Shown here: positions 6,954 to 17,069 of the stretch, piece by piece
Position numbering within the stretch: position 1 is the first letter of the stretch
Layout of the letters: each line of letters starts with the position of its first letter
NCBI GenBank assembly: GCA_022778545.1
Contig: JALFDW010000025.1
Span: forward strand, 1 to 64,000
Source of the DNA: a bacterium
GTDB taxonomy: Bacteria > Bacillota > Clostridia > Christensenellales > CAG-138
Direction of reading: 5' to 3'
Length of the DNA stretch: 64,000 nucleotides
Made by a program: the position numbers and the translations under genes
Notes under the pieces: generated by a model
The model's database searches: none
The model's input: the letters and a program-made list of their open reading frames with translations, nothing else
Told to the model about the DNA's origin: nothing

Positions 6954-7510
6954 TTGAGTTTAAGCATGTGACCTGCACCTACGGCGAAAAAATGCCGATC
7001 CGGGATCTTACGCTTGCGCTGCCCGACGCGGGCGTGATCGGCGTATTTGGTGCTTCCGGATCGGGAAAAACAACGCTGCTGCGTCTCATGGCGGGGCGTA
7101 TCCGGCCTGCGTCCGGCACGGTGACGGGCCTTGCGGAAAAGCGGGTTTCCATGGTGTTTCAGGAGGACCGCCTTCTTCCCTGGCGGACGGCGCTTGAAAA
7201 CGTGGCGCTCGTGCGGGAAGGCAGCGAGGCGGATGCGCGCGCTCTTCTTGCTGCGCTTGGGCTTTCTGCTGAGGCGGATCAGTTGCCGTCGGCTCTTTCG
7301 GGCGGGATGCAGCGCCGCGTAGCGCTTGCGCGCGCGCTCAACTTTGGCGGGGATGTGCTGCTCCTGGATGAGCCGTTCAAAGGGCTGGACGCTGCACTCT
7401 GCATGGAGGCGATCGCCGTGGTGCGCGGCAGGTTTCCACTCACGGTCATCGCAACGCATGATCGCGCGGAAGCGGAGGCACTGGGCATGACGGGAGAAAT
7501 CGCGTTGTAA
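6950..7510 (+). CDS. ABC transporter ATP-binding protein, short form
   Basis: A 186-aa ATPase that drives the preceding permease. It has Walker A (GASGSGKTT), a Q-loop (VFQEDRLLPW), signature (LSGGM), Walker B (VLLLDEPFKGLD) and the switch histidine (VIATHDRAEAEAL). The nucleotide-binding domain is complete, but SsuB/TauB homologues usually have about 60 further C-terminal residues that are missing here. The start is the ATG that overlaps the permease stop. An earlier in-frame ATG falls deep inside the permease gene. A terminator follows directly. Confidence 0.9.
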   Translation: MIEFKHVTCTYGEKMPIRDLTLALPDAGVIGVFGASGSGKTTLLRLMAGRIRPASGTVTGLAEKRVSMVFQEDRLLPWRTALENVALVREGSEADARALLAALGLSAEADQLPSALSGGMQRRVALARALNFGGDVLLLDEPFKGLDAALCMEAIAVVRGRFPLTVIATHDRAEAEALGMTGEIAL

Positions 7511-7519
7511 ATCGTAACA

Positions 7520-7553
7520 GCAAAAAGCGCCACATCCGAGGCGCTTTTGCTTG
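7520..7553 (+). terminator. Intrinsic terminator after the ABC operon
   Basis: GCAAAAAGCGCC (7520-7531) pairs with GGCGCTTTTGC (7540-7550), with one A bulged. It separates the transporter operon from the ribosomal protein cluster. Confidence 0.8.
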
Positions 7554-7643
7554 CAAACCGGCTGAAAATCCGGTAAAATATTTCTGTGAAACGCGCGGAT
7601 GCGTGTGCTGCAAAACTTTTTTCGCATTTCTTTTAAAAAAGGC

Positions 7644-7672
7644 TTGCTTTTCCTGAGAAAATCCTGTATTAT
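7644..7672 (+). promoter_or_regulatory. Promoter of the S10 ribosomal protein operon
   Basis: TTGCTT (7644-7649) and TATTAT (7667-7672) are 17 bases apart. Transcription would begin near 7679, about 205 bases before rpsJ. It is the only convincing promoter I see before the whole S10-spc run. Confidence 0.75.
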
Positions 7673-7678
7673 ATGAGC

Positions 7679-7883
7679 GTTGTGCGAAAACTCCTGTGTG
7701 TTTTCTGTGCAACGAGAACGGTAAATGCCTTTGCGGGAGGTTGCCGGTTCTGCCATCCGGGTAATTTCCGCGAGGTGCCCACGATACGGGCAACGGGCGT
7801 CAGTGCGCCCGGCTTCAGTGTTTCAGAGATGAAACACACGGCTGCGTGTACTGCCCCGATTCAAAAAGGAGGAAAGAAATAAC
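7679..7883 (+). promoter_or_regulatory. Long structured leader of the rpsJ operon
   Basis: About 205 untranslated bases precede rpsJ. They contain short GC-rich hairpins such as GCCC-acgata-CGGGC and GGGCG-tcagtg-CGCCC in the 7780-7820 region, and end in AAAGGAGGAAAG before the ATG. S10 leaders in other bacteria bind L4 (or another product) to control the operon. I infer a similar role; no specific Rfam family is recognised. Confidence 0.45.
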
Positions 7884-8192
7884 ATGGCAAATCAGAAAAT
7901 CCGCATCAAGCTCAAGGCCTACGAGCACAACCTGATCGACCAGAGCGCCGAGAAGATCGTTGACACGGCCAAGCGGACGGGCGCGCGCGTGAGCGGCCCA
8001 ATCCCCCTTCCGACGGAGAAAGAAATCGTTACGATACTCCGTTCGCCGCATAAATATAAAGACAGCAGAGAGCAATTCGAGATGCGTACCCACAAGCGTT
8101 TGATCGACATTCTCCAGCCCTCCGCGAAGACCGTGGACGCGCTGATGAAGCTCGATCTTCCCGCTGGCGTCGACATCGAGATCAAGCTTTGA
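7884..8192 (+). CDS. rpsJ: Ribosomal protein S10
   Basis: A 102-aa small-subunit protein that binds 16S rRNA in the head of the 30S subunit and also serves as the transcription factor NusE. The sequence is full length and canonical ([26 protein letters not shown]). AAAGGAGG lies just upstream of the ATG. It is the first gene of the S10-spc run. Confidence 0.98.
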   Translation: MANQKIRIKLKAYEHNLIDQSAEKIVDTAKRTGARVSGPIPLPTEKEIVTILRSPHKYKDSREQFEMRTHKRLIDILQPSAKTVDALMKLDLPAGVDIEIKL

Positions 8193-8212
8193 GCATTCGG
8201 AGGTGTATCAAG

Positions 8213-8839
8213 ATGAAGAAAGCGATTTTGGGTACCAAGGTCGGCATGACCCAAATGTTCCGCGAGGACGGCACCATGATTCCCGTCACCGTAGTTCTTG
8301 CGGGTCCCTGCCCCGTCGTTCAGAAGAAGACGGCAGAGCATGACGGCTACGAAGCCATCCAGGTAGCGTTCAAGCCCGTTCGTGAGAAGCTCGTCACCAA
8401 GCCGGAGATGGGCCACCTGAAGAAAGCCGGCGTAGGCGCGCACCGCTACGTCCGCGAATTCAAGCTCGATGATACCGCGTCCTATGAGGTCGGTCAGGTC
8501 ATTTCGGCGGATGTGTTCGCGAACGGCGACAAGGTCGACGTGGTCGGCACCAGCAAGGGCAAAGGCTTCGCGGGCAACATCAAGCGTTGGAATCAGGCCC
8601 GCGGCCGCAAGACCCACGGCTCCCATTCCTACCGCGTTGCGGGTTCCATGGGCGCCTGCACCTACCCCGGTGAGGTCTTCAAGACCAAGCACCTGCCCGG
8701 CCACATGGGCCATGAGCGCGTAACGGTTCAGAACCTCGAAGTCGTGCGCGTGGACGCCGAGCGCAACCTGCTCCTCATCAAGGGCGCGGTTCCCGGCGCA
8801 AAGGGCGGCCTCCTGATGGTTAAGGAAACCGTGAAGTAA
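8213..8839 (+). CDS. rplC: Ribosomal protein L3
   Basis: A 208-aa protein of the 50S subunit, an early assembly protein whose long loop reaches the peptidyl transferase centre. It begins [15 protein letters not shown] and has the conserved loop [21 protein letters not shown] 8213 is chosen because GGAGGTG lies 8-9 bases upstream; an in-frame start 24 bases earlier overlaps the end of rpsJ. Confidence 0.98.
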   Translation: MKKAILGTKVGMTQMFREDGTMIPVTVVLAGPCPVVQKKTAEHDGYEAIQVAFKPVREKLVTKPEMGHLKKAGVGAHRYVREFKLDDTASYEVGQVISADVFANGDKVDVVGTSKGKGFAGNIKRWNQARGRKTHGSHSYRVAGSMGACTYPGEVFKTKHLPGHMGHERVTVQNLEVVRVDAERNLLLIKGAVPGAKGGLLMVKETVK

Positions 8840-8866
8840 CAGCCGCGAGCGAAAGGAGAATGTGAA

Positions 8867-9487
8867 ATGCCAAACGTAGCATTGTATAACATCGCCGGGC
8901 AGAGCATCGGCGAGCTCGAGCTCAAAGAGAGCATCTTCGGCGTTGAGCCCAACGCAGCCGCGGTTCACGCGGTCGTAAAGGCCTACCTCGCCAACCAGCG
9001 CCAGGGCACGCAGAGCGCGCTCACCCGCGCGGAAGTGCGCGGCGGCGGCATCAAGATCTATCGCCAGAAGGGCACCGGACGCGCCCGCCACAGCAGCAAC
9101 CGCGCGCCGATCTTCACCCACGGCGGTGTTGTGTTCGCTCCCAAGCCGCGTGATTACCGGCAGAGCGTCAACAAGAAGGTAAAGCGCCTTGCGATGAAGA
9201 GCGCGCTTTCCTCCAAGGTGAACGACGGCGACATCATCGTTTACGATGCGCTGGACATCGCCGCTCCGAAGACGAAGGAGATGGTCAAGGTCCTCAACGC
9301 GATGAACGTCAAGAAGGCTCTCATCGTCCTTCCCGAAAAGGATGAGATCGTGGAGCGCGCCGCGGCGAACATCCCCGGTGTGAAGACGACGCTCGTCGGC
9401 ACGCTGAACGTGTATGAAATCCTGAAGTACGACACGCTGGTCCTCACGAAGGACGCGGTCGCCAAGATCGAGGAGGTGTACGTATAA
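8867..9487 (+). CDS. rplD: Ribosomal protein L4
   Basis: A 206-aa 50S protein that lines the exit tunnel with its extended loop (residues about 45-90, including [11 protein letters not shown] and the [13 protein letters not shown]-like stretch). In many bacteria L4 also represses its own operon, which fits the long rpsJ leader. Its stop overlaps the rplW start by one base (TAATG). Confidence 0.98.
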   Translation: MPNVALYNIAGQSIGELELKESIFGVEPNAAAVHAVVKAYLANQRQGTQSALTRAEVRGGGIKIYRQKGTGRARHSSNRAPIFTHGGVVFAPKPRDYRQSVNKKVKRLAMKSALSSKVNDGDIIVYDALDIAAPKTKEMVKVLNAMNVKKALIVLPEKDEIVERAAANIPGVKTTLVGTLNVYEILKYDTLVLTKDAVAKIEEVYV

Positions 9488-9783
9488 TGAAGACGCCCCA
9501 TGACGTTATCTTAAAGCCCGTTCTCACCGAGAAGAGCTACGACCATCTTGCCGAGAAGGTTTACACCTTCATCGTGGACAAGAAGGCCAACAAGACCGAG
9601 ATCAAGCAGGCCGTTGAAGCGATCTTCGGTGTGAAGGTGGACAGCGTCCACACCATCAACAACCTTGGTAAGATGAAGCGCCAGGGCCTCCACCAGGGCC
9701 GCCGTGCTTCCACCAAGAAGGCCTATGTGAAGCTCAAGAAGGACTCCAAGGGCATCGAGTTCTTCGACAGCATCGCGCAGTAA
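9487..9783 (+). CDS. rplW: Ribosomal protein L23
   Basis: A 98-aa 50S protein at the tunnel exit, where signal recognition particle and trigger factor dock. It has the usual KPVLTEKSY start and an RNA-binding loop ([21 protein letters not shown]). It is translationally coupled to rplD through the TAATG overlap. Confidence 0.98.
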   Translation: MKTPHDVILKPVLTEKSYDHLAEKVYTFIVDKKANKTEIKQAVEAIFGVKVDSVHTINNLGKMKRQGLHQGRRASTKKAYVKLKKDSKGIEFFDSIAQ

Positions 9784-9795
9784 GGAGGCGAGACC

Positions 9796-10629
<834 letters not shown>

Positions 10630-10649
10630 GAGGCGAAAGGAGTCAATCA

Positions 10650-10931
10650 ATGAGCAGGTCAATCAAGAAGGGCCCGTTTGTTCAGGAGCGTTTGCTCAAA
10701 CGCATTCAGGATATGAACGAGAGCGGGAAAAAGACGGTCGTCAAGACATGGTCCCGCGCATCCACCATCTTCCCCGACATGGTGGGACACACCATCGCCG
10801 TGCACGATGGCAAGAAACACGTCCCGGTCTATGTGACCGAGGAAATGGTCGGCCACAAGCTGGGTGAGTTCGCGCCCACCCGTACTTTCCGCGGCCACAG
10901 GGGTTCCGAGAAGTCCTCGGGCGGAAGATAA
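10650..10931 (+). CDS. rpsS: Ribosomal protein S19
   Basis: A 93-aa 30S head protein that contacts S13 and the bridge to the 50S subunit. The sequence is canonical ([46 protein letters not shown]). It is full length with AAAGGAG upstream. Confidence 0.98.
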   Translation: MSRSIKKGPFVQERLLKRIQDMNESGKKTVVKTWSRASTIFPDMVGHTIAVHDGKKHVPVYVTEEMVGHKLGEFAPTRTFRGHRGSEKSSGGR

Positions 10932-10948
10932 GAAGGAGGAAGCGAATC

Positions 10949-11335
10949 ATGGCAACTAGGTCCAGAGAAAAGAGCGCGGCGCGTAAGGCCAACGCCGAGA
11001 AGCGCCCCCATGCGATCGCCCGTTACGTACGCATTTCTTCCCGCAAGGTCAAGGTCGTCATCGACCTGATCCGCGGCAAGAGCGTCAAAGAGGCGCAGGC
11101 GATCCTGATGTACACCCCCAACGCGGCGAGCGAGCCGGTTCTCAAGCTCCTCAACTCCGCCGTCGCCAACGCGGAAAACAACCTCGATCTTTCCGCCGAC
11201 ACGCTGTATGTGGCTGAGGTCTTTGCTAACCAGGGCCCCACGCTCAAGCGGTTCCGCCCCCGCGCGCAAGGCCGCGCATCGCGCATCCGCAAGCGCACGA
11301 GCCACATCACCATCATCCTGGATCAGGCGAAGTAA
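10949..11335 (+). CDS. rplV: Ribosomal protein L22
   Basis: A 128-aa 50S protein whose hairpin lines the exit tunnel and interacts with macrolide antibiotics. The body ([23 protein letters not shown]) and tunnel hairpin ([21 protein letters not shown]) are normal. A basic extension of about 15 residues ([19 protein letters not shown]) precedes the usual start and makes it slightly longer than average. AAGGAGGAAG precedes ATG 10949. Confidence 0.98.
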   Translation: MATRSREKSAARKANAEKRPHAIARYVRISSRKVKVVIDLIRGKSVKEAQAILMYTPNAASEPVLKLLNSAVANAENNLDLSADTLYVAEVFANQGPTLKRFRPRAQGRASRIRKRTSHITIILDQAK

Positions 11336-11347
11336 GGGAGGTAAAGT

Positions 11348-11992
11348 ATGGGACAAAAAGTTAATCCGAATGGCTTCCGCGTAGGCGTTATCCGTGATTG
11401 GAACACCCGCTGGTATGCCTCCAAGAAGGAATTTTCCGATTTCCTGATCGAGGACAAGAAGATCAGGGAACACCTCAAGAAGGCCCATTATGCTGCCGGC
11501 GTAAGCAAGATCGACATCGAGCGCGCTGCCGGTAAGGTCACGGTCAGCATCCACACCGCGCGCCCCGGTGTGCTCATCGGCAAGGGCGGCGTTGGCGTGG
11601 ACGCCATCAAAGCGGATGTTTCCGCGCTGATCGGCAAGCCTGTGAACGTGAACATCATGGAGGTCAAGAACCCCGATGCGAACGCACAGCTCGTAGCCGA
11701 ATCTATCGCGGCACAGCTTGAAAAGCGCATCTCCTTCCGCCGCGCGATGAAGCAGTCCATGAGCCGCGCGATGAAAGCCGGCGCGAAGGGCATCAAGCTG
11801 ATGTGCAGCGGCCGTCTGGGCGGCGCTGAAATCGCCCGCACCGAAGGCTATCACGAGGGCTCCATCCCCCTGCAGACCATGCGCGCCGACATCGAGTACG
11901 GTTTCGCTGAGGCGCACACCACCTATGGCCGCATCGGCATCAAGGTGTGGATCTACAAGGGCGAAGTGCTCAACCGACAGAAGAAAGCGTAA
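11348..11992 (+). CDS. rpsC: Ribosomal protein S3
   Basis: A 214-aa 30S protein at the mRNA entry tunnel. It has the start [17 protein letters not shown], a KH domain with [15 protein letters not shown], and a C-terminal domain ([14 protein letters not shown]). It is slightly shorter than the E. coli protein but complete. Confidence 0.98.
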   Translation: MGQKVNPNGFRVGVIRDWNTRWYASKKEFSDFLIEDKKIREHLKKAHYAAGVSKIDIERAAGKVTVSIHTARPGVLIGKGGVGVDAIKADVSALIGKPVNVNIMEVKNPDANAQLVAESIAAQLEKRISFRRAMKQSMSRAMKAGAKGIKLMCSGRLGGAEIARTEGYHEGSIPLQTMRADIEYGFAEAHTTYGRIGIKVWIYKGEVLNRQKKA

Positions 11993-12006
11993 GGAGGCAA
12001 ATAACC

Positions 12007-12438
12007 ATGTTGATGCCTAAGAGAGTAAAGCGCAGGAGAGTGCATCGCGGCCGCATGACCGGTAAGGCAATGCGCGGCAACACCATCAATTACGGCGAAT
12101 ACGGCCTCGTGGCGCAGGAACCCGCATGGGTCACCAGCAACCAGATCGAAGCAGCGCGTATCGCGATGACCCGTTACATCAAGCGCGGTGGCAAGGTTTG
12201 GATCAAGATCTTCCCCGACAAGCCCGTTACCGAAAAGCCGGCCGAGACCCGCATGGGTTCCGGTAAAGGCTCCCCGGAATACTGGGTGGCAGTCGTCAAG
12301 CCCGGCAGAGTGATGTTCGAGATCGCCGGCGTGGACGAAGCGATTGCGCGTGAGGCGCTCCGGCTTGCCATGCACAAGCTGCCCCTCAAATGCAAGATCG
12401 TCAAGAAAGAGACTGAGGCAGGAGGCGAAGAGCAATGA
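12007..12438 (+). CDS. rplP: Ribosomal protein L16
   Basis: A 143-aa 50S protein near the A-site that helps position tRNA. It begins [17 protein letters not shown] and carries [26 protein letters not shown] 12007 follows AAGGAGG; upstream in-frame starts lie within rpsC. Its stop overlaps the rpmC start by four bases (ATGA). Confidence 0.98.
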   Translation: MLMPKRVKRRRVHRGRMTGKAMRGNTINYGEYGLVAQEPAWVTSNQIEAARIAMTRYIKRGGKVWIKIFPDKPVTEKPAETRMGSGKGSPEYWVAVVKPGRVMFEIAGVDEAIAREALRLAMHKLPLKCKIVKKETEAGGEEQ

Positions 12439-12635
12439 AAGCGAATGAACTGAGGAAACTCTCCACCGAGGAGCTTGTTGCCAAGGAAAAGGAACTCAAG
12501 GAAGAGCTCTTCAACCTCCGCTTCCAGCTGGCGACCGGCCAGTTGGCGAATCCCCAGCGGATCCGCGAATGCAAGAAGGACGTTGCCCGAGTCAAGACGC
12601 TCCTGTGTGAGCGCGAGCTCAAGGCAGCCGAGTAA
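12435..12635 (+). CDS. rpmC: Ribosomal protein L29
   Basis: A 66-aa helical 50S protein beside L23 at the tunnel exit. The pattern [20 protein letters not shown] followed by [13 protein letters not shown] is characteristic. It overlaps the end of rplP and has an internal GGAGG site within the rplP 3' end. Confidence 0.97.
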   Translation: MKANELRKLSTEELVAKEKELKEELFNLRFQLATGQLANPQRIRECKKDVARVKTLLCERELKAAE

Positions 12636-12657
12636 CGGGTGAAAGGAGACATTACCA

Positions 12658-12918
12658 ATGGAACAAGTAAGAGGTTACCGCAAGACCCGCACCGGCGTCG
12701 TTGTGAGCGATAAGATGGACAAAACGATCGTTGTCGCCATCAAGACGAAGGTCCGCCATCCCCTGTATGGCAAGATGGTCAACCGCACCCGCAAGTTTAA
12801 GGCGCATGACGAGAACAATGAATGCGGCATCGGCGACACCGTGAAGATCATGGAGACCCGCCCGCTGAGCAAGGATAAGCGTTGGCGCCTCGTCGAGATC
12901 GTTGAAAAGGCGAAGTAA
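12658..12918 (+). CDS. rpsQ: Ribosomal protein S17
   Basis: An 86-aa OB-fold protein that binds 16S rRNA early in 30S assembly. It has the motif [16 protein letters not shown] and the family signature [27 protein letters not shown] lies upstream. Confidence 0.98.
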   Translation: MEQVRGYRKTRTGVVVSDKMDKTIVVAIKTKVRHPLYGKMVNRTRKFKAHDENNECGIGDTVKIMETRPLSKDKRWRLVEIVEKAK

Positions 12919-12936
12919 GCCGGAAAGGAGAAAGCA

Positions 12937-13305
12937 ATGATTCAGCCACAAACCAGATTGAAGGTTGCGGACAACAGCGGCGCGAAAGAGATCATGTGCA
13001 TCCGCGTGCTGGGTGGTTCGTATCGCAAGAGCGCGAGCATCGGCGACGTGATCGTCGCATCCGTCAAGTCTGCTTCTCCCGGCGGCGCCGTGAAGAAGAA
13101 GGACGTCGTGAAGGCGGTCGTGGTCCGCACGGTTGCGGCAACGCAGCGCCCGGACGGCAGCAGCATCCGTTTCGACGACAATGCAGCCGTCATCATCAAC
13201 GACAAGAAAGAGCCCCGCGGCACCCGTATTTTCGGGCCTGTCGCACGCGAGCTTCGCGCAAAGGACTACATGAAGATCGTGTCCCTGGCGCCCGAAGTGC
13301 TCTGA
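12937..13305 (+). CDS. rplN: Ribosomal protein L14
   Basis: A 122-aa 50S interface protein that forms a bridge with 16S rRNA and binds RsfS. It is fully canonical, from [19 protein letters not shown] to the [13 protein letters not shown] signature. Confidence 0.98.
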   Translation: MIQPQTRLKVADNSGAKEIMCIRVLGGSYRKSASIGDVIVASVKSASPGGAVKKKDVVKAVVVRTVAATQRPDGSSIRFDDNAAVIINDKKEPRGTRIFGPVARELRAKDYMKIVSLAPEVL

Positions 13306-13321
13306 TGGGAGGATCGAGAGA

Positions 13322-13666
13322 ATGAAAAAGCTCAACGTCAAGAAGGATGACACCGTCGTCATCATCGCCGGCAAGGATAAGGGCAAGAAGGGCAAGATCA
13401 TGGTTGCATTCCCGCAGGAAGAGCGCGTGGTCGTCCAGAACGCCAACATGATTACCCGCCACGTCAAGCCCCGCAGGCAGGGCGAGCAGGGTGGCCGCAT
13501 CGAGAAGGAAGGCACCATCCATGCTTCCAACGTGATGCTGGTGTGCCCGAAGTGCAACGCTGCTACCCGCGTTGGTCACCGCATCGAAGTCGTGACCACG
13601 AAGGATGGCAAGCAGAAGAACAAGAACATCCGCGTCTGCAAGAAGTGCGGCAAGGATATCGACTGA
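13322..13666 (+). CDS. rplX: Ribosomal protein L24 with zinc ribbon
   Basis: A 114-aa 50S assembly-initiator protein. The KOW motif (VVIIAGKDKGKKGKI) lies near residues 12-28. The C-terminus carries two Cys-x2-Cys pairs (CPKCNAATR and CKKCGKD), the zinc-binding C-plus form common in Clostridia. Confidence 0.98.
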   Translation: MKKLNVKKDDTVVIIAGKDKGKKGKIMVAFPQEERVVVQNANMITRHVKPRRQGEQGGRIEKEGTIHASNVMLVCPKCNAATRVGHRIEVVTTKDGKQKNKNIRVCKKCGKDID

Positions 13667-13687
13667 GGCGGAAGGAGGAAACCGTAA

Positions 13688-14308
13688 GTGGCTAAGAAAG
13701 AAAACGCTTCCCAGGCGCCCGCCAAGAAGAAAAAGAATGCGGCGGAAGCCAAGCCGTTCACCGAGGCCGCCCGCCTCAGGGTGAAGTATAACGAGGAGAT
13801 CGTTCCGCAGCTGAAGGAAAAGTTCGGCTACGAGAACGTGATGCAGGTTCCCAAGCTCGAGAAGATCGTGCTCAACATGGGCCTCGGTTCCGAAAAGGAC
13901 AACCCGAAGGGCATCGAGAGCGCGCTTGAAGAGCTCAGCCAGATCGCCGGCCAGAAGGCGGTCGTGACGAAGGCGAAGAAGTCCGTCGCGAACTTCAAAG
14001 TTCGTGAAGGCATGAACATCGGTGCGAAGGTCACACTCCGCGGCGACCGGATGTACTACTTTGCCGACAAGCTCATGAACATCGTTCTGCCCCGCGTCCG
14101 CGACTTCCGCGGCATCTCCGACACCAGCTTTGACGGCCGCGGTAATTACGCGATGGGCCTCAAAGAGCAGCTGATCTTCCCCGAGATCAACTACGACGAC
14201 GTCGACAAGATCCGCGGCATGGACATCGTGTTCGTGACGACGGCCAAGACCGACGAAGAAGCCAAAGAGCTGCTCAAGCTGATGGGCATGCCGTTCGTTC
14301 AGGCGTAA
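13688..14308 (+). CDS. rplE: Ribosomal protein L5 with N-terminal extension
   Basis: A 206-aa protein that binds 5S rRNA and contacts P-site tRNA. The usual family core of about 180 residues starts at [19 protein letters not shown]. Before it lies an extra Ala/Lys-rich segment of about 27 residues ([20 protein letters not shown]). The start codon is GTG at 13688, with GGAGGAAACC upstream; no better start lies nearer the core, so the extension is probably translated. Confidence 0.96.
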   Translation: MAKKENASQAPAKKKKNAAEAKPFTEAARLRVKYNEEIVPQLKEKFGYENVMQVPKLEKIVLNMGLGSEKDNPKGIESALEELSQIAGQKAVVTKAKKSVANFKVREGMNIGAKVTLRGDRMYYFADKLMNIVLPRVRDFRGISDTSFDGRGNYAMGLKEQLIFPEINYDDVDKIRGMDIVFVTTAKTDEEAKELLKLMGMPFVQA

Positions 14309-14323
14309 AAGGAGGAAGCAACC

Positions 14324-14509
14324 GTGGCAAAGACCAGTATGAAAATCAGGCAGGCCCGCCCTGCAAAGTATTCCACCCGTGCGTATACTCGCTGCCGCAT
14401 CTGCGGCCGCCCGCACTCCGTGCTGCGCAAGTATGGCATCTGCCGCATCTGCTTCCGCGAGCTCGCGTACAAGGGTGAGATCCCCGGCGTGCGTAAGGCA
14501 AGCTGGTAA
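14324..14509 (+). CDS. rpsN: Ribosomal protein S14 type Z (zinc-binding)
   Basis: A 61-aa short S14 of the head of the 30S subunit. Two Cys pairs (CRICGRP and CRICFRE) bind zinc. The ending [11 protein letters not shown] is typical. It starts with GTG after AAAGGAGGAAG. Confidence 0.98.
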   Translation: MAKTSMKIRQARPAKYSTRAYTRCRICGRPHSVLRKYGICRICFRELAYKGEIPGVRKASW

Positions 14510-14536
14510 GCATAGCGAAAGGAGGATTAACCAAAA

Positions 14537-14938
14537 ATGGCAGTTATTACAGACCCCATCGCTGATATGCTGACCCGTATCCGCAACGCGCTTGTTGCAA
14601 AGCACAATGACGTGCTTGTGCCTGCGTCCACCGTTAAGAAGGCGATCGCTGAGATCCTGCTTCAGGAAGGCTACATCAAGGGCTACGATATGCGTGAGGA
14701 TGGCGTTGCCAAGTACATCCATATCGACCTCAAGTACGGCCCCAACAAGCAGAAGGTCATCACCGGCCTCCGCCGCATCAGCAAGCCCGGCCTGCGCGTT
14801 TATGCCCGCAAGGATCAGCTCCCCAAGGTGCTCAACGGCCTTGGCATCGCGATCATCTCCACCTCCCGTGGCATGATGACCGACCGCGAAGCCCGCAAGC
14901 TCGGCGTAGGCGGCGAAGTGCTCGCTTACATCTGGTAA
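14537..14938 (+). CDS. rpsH: Ribosomal protein S8
   Basis: A 133-aa 30S platform protein that binds 16S helix 21 and, in some bacteria, represses the spc operon. It has the start [13 protein letters not shown] and the signature [28 protein letters not shown] lies upstream. Confidence 0.98.
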   Translation: MAVITDPIADMLTRIRNALVAKHNDVLVPASTVKKAIAEILLQEGYIKGYDMREDGVAKYIHIDLKYGPNKQKVITGLRRISKPGLRVYARKDQLPKVLNGLGIAIISTSRGMMTDREARKLGVGGEVLAYIW

Positions 14939-14975
14939 CAAACAAAATAACCAATCATATTTGGAGGTGTAACAC

Positions 14976-15515
14976 ATGTCACGAATCGGAAAACTTCCGA
15001 TCACGGTTCCTGGCGGAGTGACAATCACGGTCGGTGACGGCAACACCGTAACTGTTAAGGGCCCCAAGGGCACGCTGACCGAGAAACTCTCTCCCGCCAT
15101 GGAGCTTTCTGAGGAAAACGGCGTTTTGACCGTAAAGCGCCCGAGCGACTCCAAGGAGCATCGCTCTCTGCACGGCCTCACCCGTTCCCTCGTTCACAAC
15201 ATGGTCGTCGGCGTGACCGAGGGCTTCACGAAGAACCTTGAGATCAACGGCGTCGGCTACCGTGCCCAGATGCAGGGCACGAAGCTTGTGATGAACCTGG
15301 GCTATTCCCATCCCGTCGAGATCGATCCGCCCGCGGGCATCAGCTTTGAGTGCCCCACGCCGAACAAGATCGTCGTTAAGGGCATCAGCAAGCAGCAGGT
15401 CGGCCAGGTAGCAGCGGACATTCGCAAGTGGCGTGAGCCGGAACCCTACAAGGGCAAGGGCATCAAGTATGACTACGAGACCGTTCGCCGCAAGGTTGGC
15501 AAGACCGGTAAGTAA
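14976..15515 (+). CDS. rplF: Ribosomal protein L6
   Basis: A 179-aa 50S protein near the factor-binding site. It has two tandem alpha-beta domains and the conserved C-terminal [14 protein letters not shown] segment. TGGAGGTG precedes the ATG. The 37-base gap before it is the widest within the spc part and shows no promoter. Confidence 0.98.
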   Translation: MSRIGKLPITVPGGVTITVGDGNTVTVKGPKGTLTEKLSPAMELSEENGVLTVKRPSDSKEHRSLHGLTRSLVHNMVVGVTEGFTKNLEINGVGYRAQMQGTKLVMNLGYSHPVEIDPPAGISFECPTPNKIVVKGISKQQVGQVAADIRKWREPEPYKGKGIKYDYETVRRKVGKTGK

Positions 15516-15537
15516 TGCGTAGAGAAGGAGTGGCAAT

Positions 15538-15906
15538 ATGATTTCAAAGGTAGACAAAAATTCTGTGCGCAAAAAACGTCATGACCGTACCCGCCGTCAT
15601 ATCGTGGGTACCGCGGCGCGGCCGAGGCTCAACGTATATCGCAGCCTGAACCACATTTACGCGCAGGTCATCGACGACGAAGTCGGACATACCCTTGCCG
15701 CCGCATCTACGCTGGATGCAGAGGTCAAGGCGCAGCTTGAAGGCAAGAACAAGAAGGAAGCTGCGAACCTGGTGGGTGAGATCGTGGCCCGCCGCGCGCT
15801 GGACAAGGGCGTGAAAGAGGTCGTTTTCGACCGCGGCGGTTACCTTTACACCGGCCGTGTGGCGGAAGTTGCTGAAGGCGCGCGCAAAGCCGGCCTGGAA
15901 TTCTAA
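15538..15906 (+). CDS. rplR: Ribosomal protein L18
   Basis: A 122-aa 5S rRNA-binding protein. It has the basic N-terminus ([20 protein letters not shown]), [16 protein letters not shown], and the ending [16 protein letters not shown]. Confidence 0.98.
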   Translation: MISKVDKNSVRKKRHDRTRRHIVGTAARPRLNVYRSLNHIYAQVIDDEVGHTLAAASTLDAEVKAQLEGKNKKEAANLVGEIVARRALDKGVKEVVFDRGGYLYTGRVAEVAEGARKAGLEF

Positions 15907-15917
15907 GGAGGTAAGAC

Positions 15918-16421
15918 ATGCAGAAGCGTACTGATACATCCACCATGGAACTCAAGGAAAGGCTTGTCTTTATCAACCGCGTTGCGAAGGTCACCAAGGG
16001 CAGCAAGAATTTCCGCTTCACCGCGCTCATGGTCGTTGGCGATGAAAACGGTCATGTGGGCGTTGGCCTGGGCAAGGCCGCTGAAATTCCCGAAGCCGTG
16101 CGCAAGGGCATCGAAGATGCGAAGCGCCACCTCGTTGAGGTTCCGCTCGTCGGCACGACGATCCCCCACGCGGTGGAAGGCAAGTTCGGCAAGGGCCATG
16201 TGCGCATGCTCCCCGCTGAAGAGGGTACCGGCGTTATCGCAGGCGGCCCCGCGCGTGCAGTGCTCGAAATGGTCGGCATCAAGGACATCCGCACCAAGAG
16301 CTTTGGTTCCAATAACCCCGCCAACTGTGTGAAGGCCACCATCGACGGTCTGACTCAGCTCCGTACGGCCGAGCAGATTGCAAAGCTCCGCGGCAAGACC
16401 GTTGAAGAGATTCTCGGCTAA
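15918..16421 (+). CDS. rpsE: Ribosomal protein S5
   Basis: A 167-aa 30S protein important for decoding fidelity and mRNA unwinding. It carries [20 protein letters not shown] and the signature [24 protein letters not shown] lies 6-7 bases upstream of the ATG. Confidence 0.98.
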   Translation: MQKRTDTSTMELKERLVFINRVAKVTKGSKNFRFTALMVVGDENGHVGVGLGKAAEIPEAVRKGIEDAKRHLVEVPLVGTTIPHAVEGKFGKGHVRMLPAEEGTGVIAGGPARAVLEMVGIKDIRTKSFGSNNPANCVKATIDGLTQLRTAEQIAKLRGKTVEEILG

Positions 16422-16434
16422 CAGGAGGGAAGCA

Positions 16435-16614
16435 ATGGCTAATTTGAAAATCACGCTCGTTAAGAGCACCATCGGCGCCCTGAAGGATCAGCAGGCGACC
16501 GTGAAGGCGCTGGGTCTCAAGAAGACCAACAGCACTGTGGTGAAGCCGGACAACGCGGCGATCCGCGGCATGATCTTCAAGGTAAAGCACCTGGTCAAGG
16601 TCGAAGAAGTCTAA
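16435..16614 (+). CDS. rpmD: Ribosomal protein L30
   Basis: A 59-aa single-domain 50S protein. It starts [18 protein letters not shown] and has the typical [11 protein letters not shown] turn. ATG 16435 follows AGGAGGGAAG; the earlier in-frame ATG lies within rpsE. Confidence 0.97.
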   Translation: MANLKITLVKSTIGALKDQQATVKALGLKKTNSTVVKPDNAAIRGMIFKVKHLVKVEEV

Positions 16615-16628
16615 TTCGGAGGTACAGC

Positions 16629-17069
16629 ATGAAATTACATGAGTTAAAGCCCGCAGAAGGCGCAACGCAGGCGAGAAAGCGCGTTGGCCGCGGTACCGGC
16701 TCCGGTTTGGGCAAAACCTCTGCAAAAGGTCACAAGGGTCAGAAGGCCCGCAGCGGAAGCAAGAAGAACGGCTTTGAAGGCGGCCAGATGCCCCTTGCAC
16801 GCCGTCTGCCGAAGCGCGGCTTCACCAACATTTTTGCAAAGGAATACACCGTAGTGAACGTTGAGGCGCTCAACCGCCTGGAAGACGGCACGACGGTTAC
16901 CGCTGAGCTGCTCAAGGAAATGGGTATCATCAGCAAAATCGAGAAGGACGGCCTCAAGGTTTTGGGCCGCGGCGAGCTCACCAAGCGTTTGGATGTGAAG
17001 GCTGCTAAGTTTTCGGAGACAGCCCAAAAAGCCATCGAGGCCGCGGGCGGAACTGCCGAGGTGGTCTGA
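16629..17069 (+). CDS. rplO: Ribosomal protein L15
   Basis: A 146-aa late-assembly 50S protein. The Gly/Lys/Arg-rich N-terminal arm ([20 protein letters not shown]) and the C-terminal globular domain are normal. Its TGA overlaps the secY ATG by one base, coupling translation of the two. Confidence 0.98.
   Translation: MKLHELKPAEGATQARKRVGRGTGSGLGKTSAKGHKGQKARSGSKKNGFEGGQMPLARRLPKRGFTNIFAKEYTVVNVEALNRLEDGTTVTAELLKEMGIISKIEKDGLKVLGRGELTKRLDVKAAKFSETAQKAIEAAGGTAEVV

Noticed and set aside
13196-15181. 661-codon minus-strand frame across the spc genes
   Set aside because: It lies antisense to rplX, rplE, rpsN, rpsH and rplF; it is a by-product of GC-rich codon use and has no recognisable domain.
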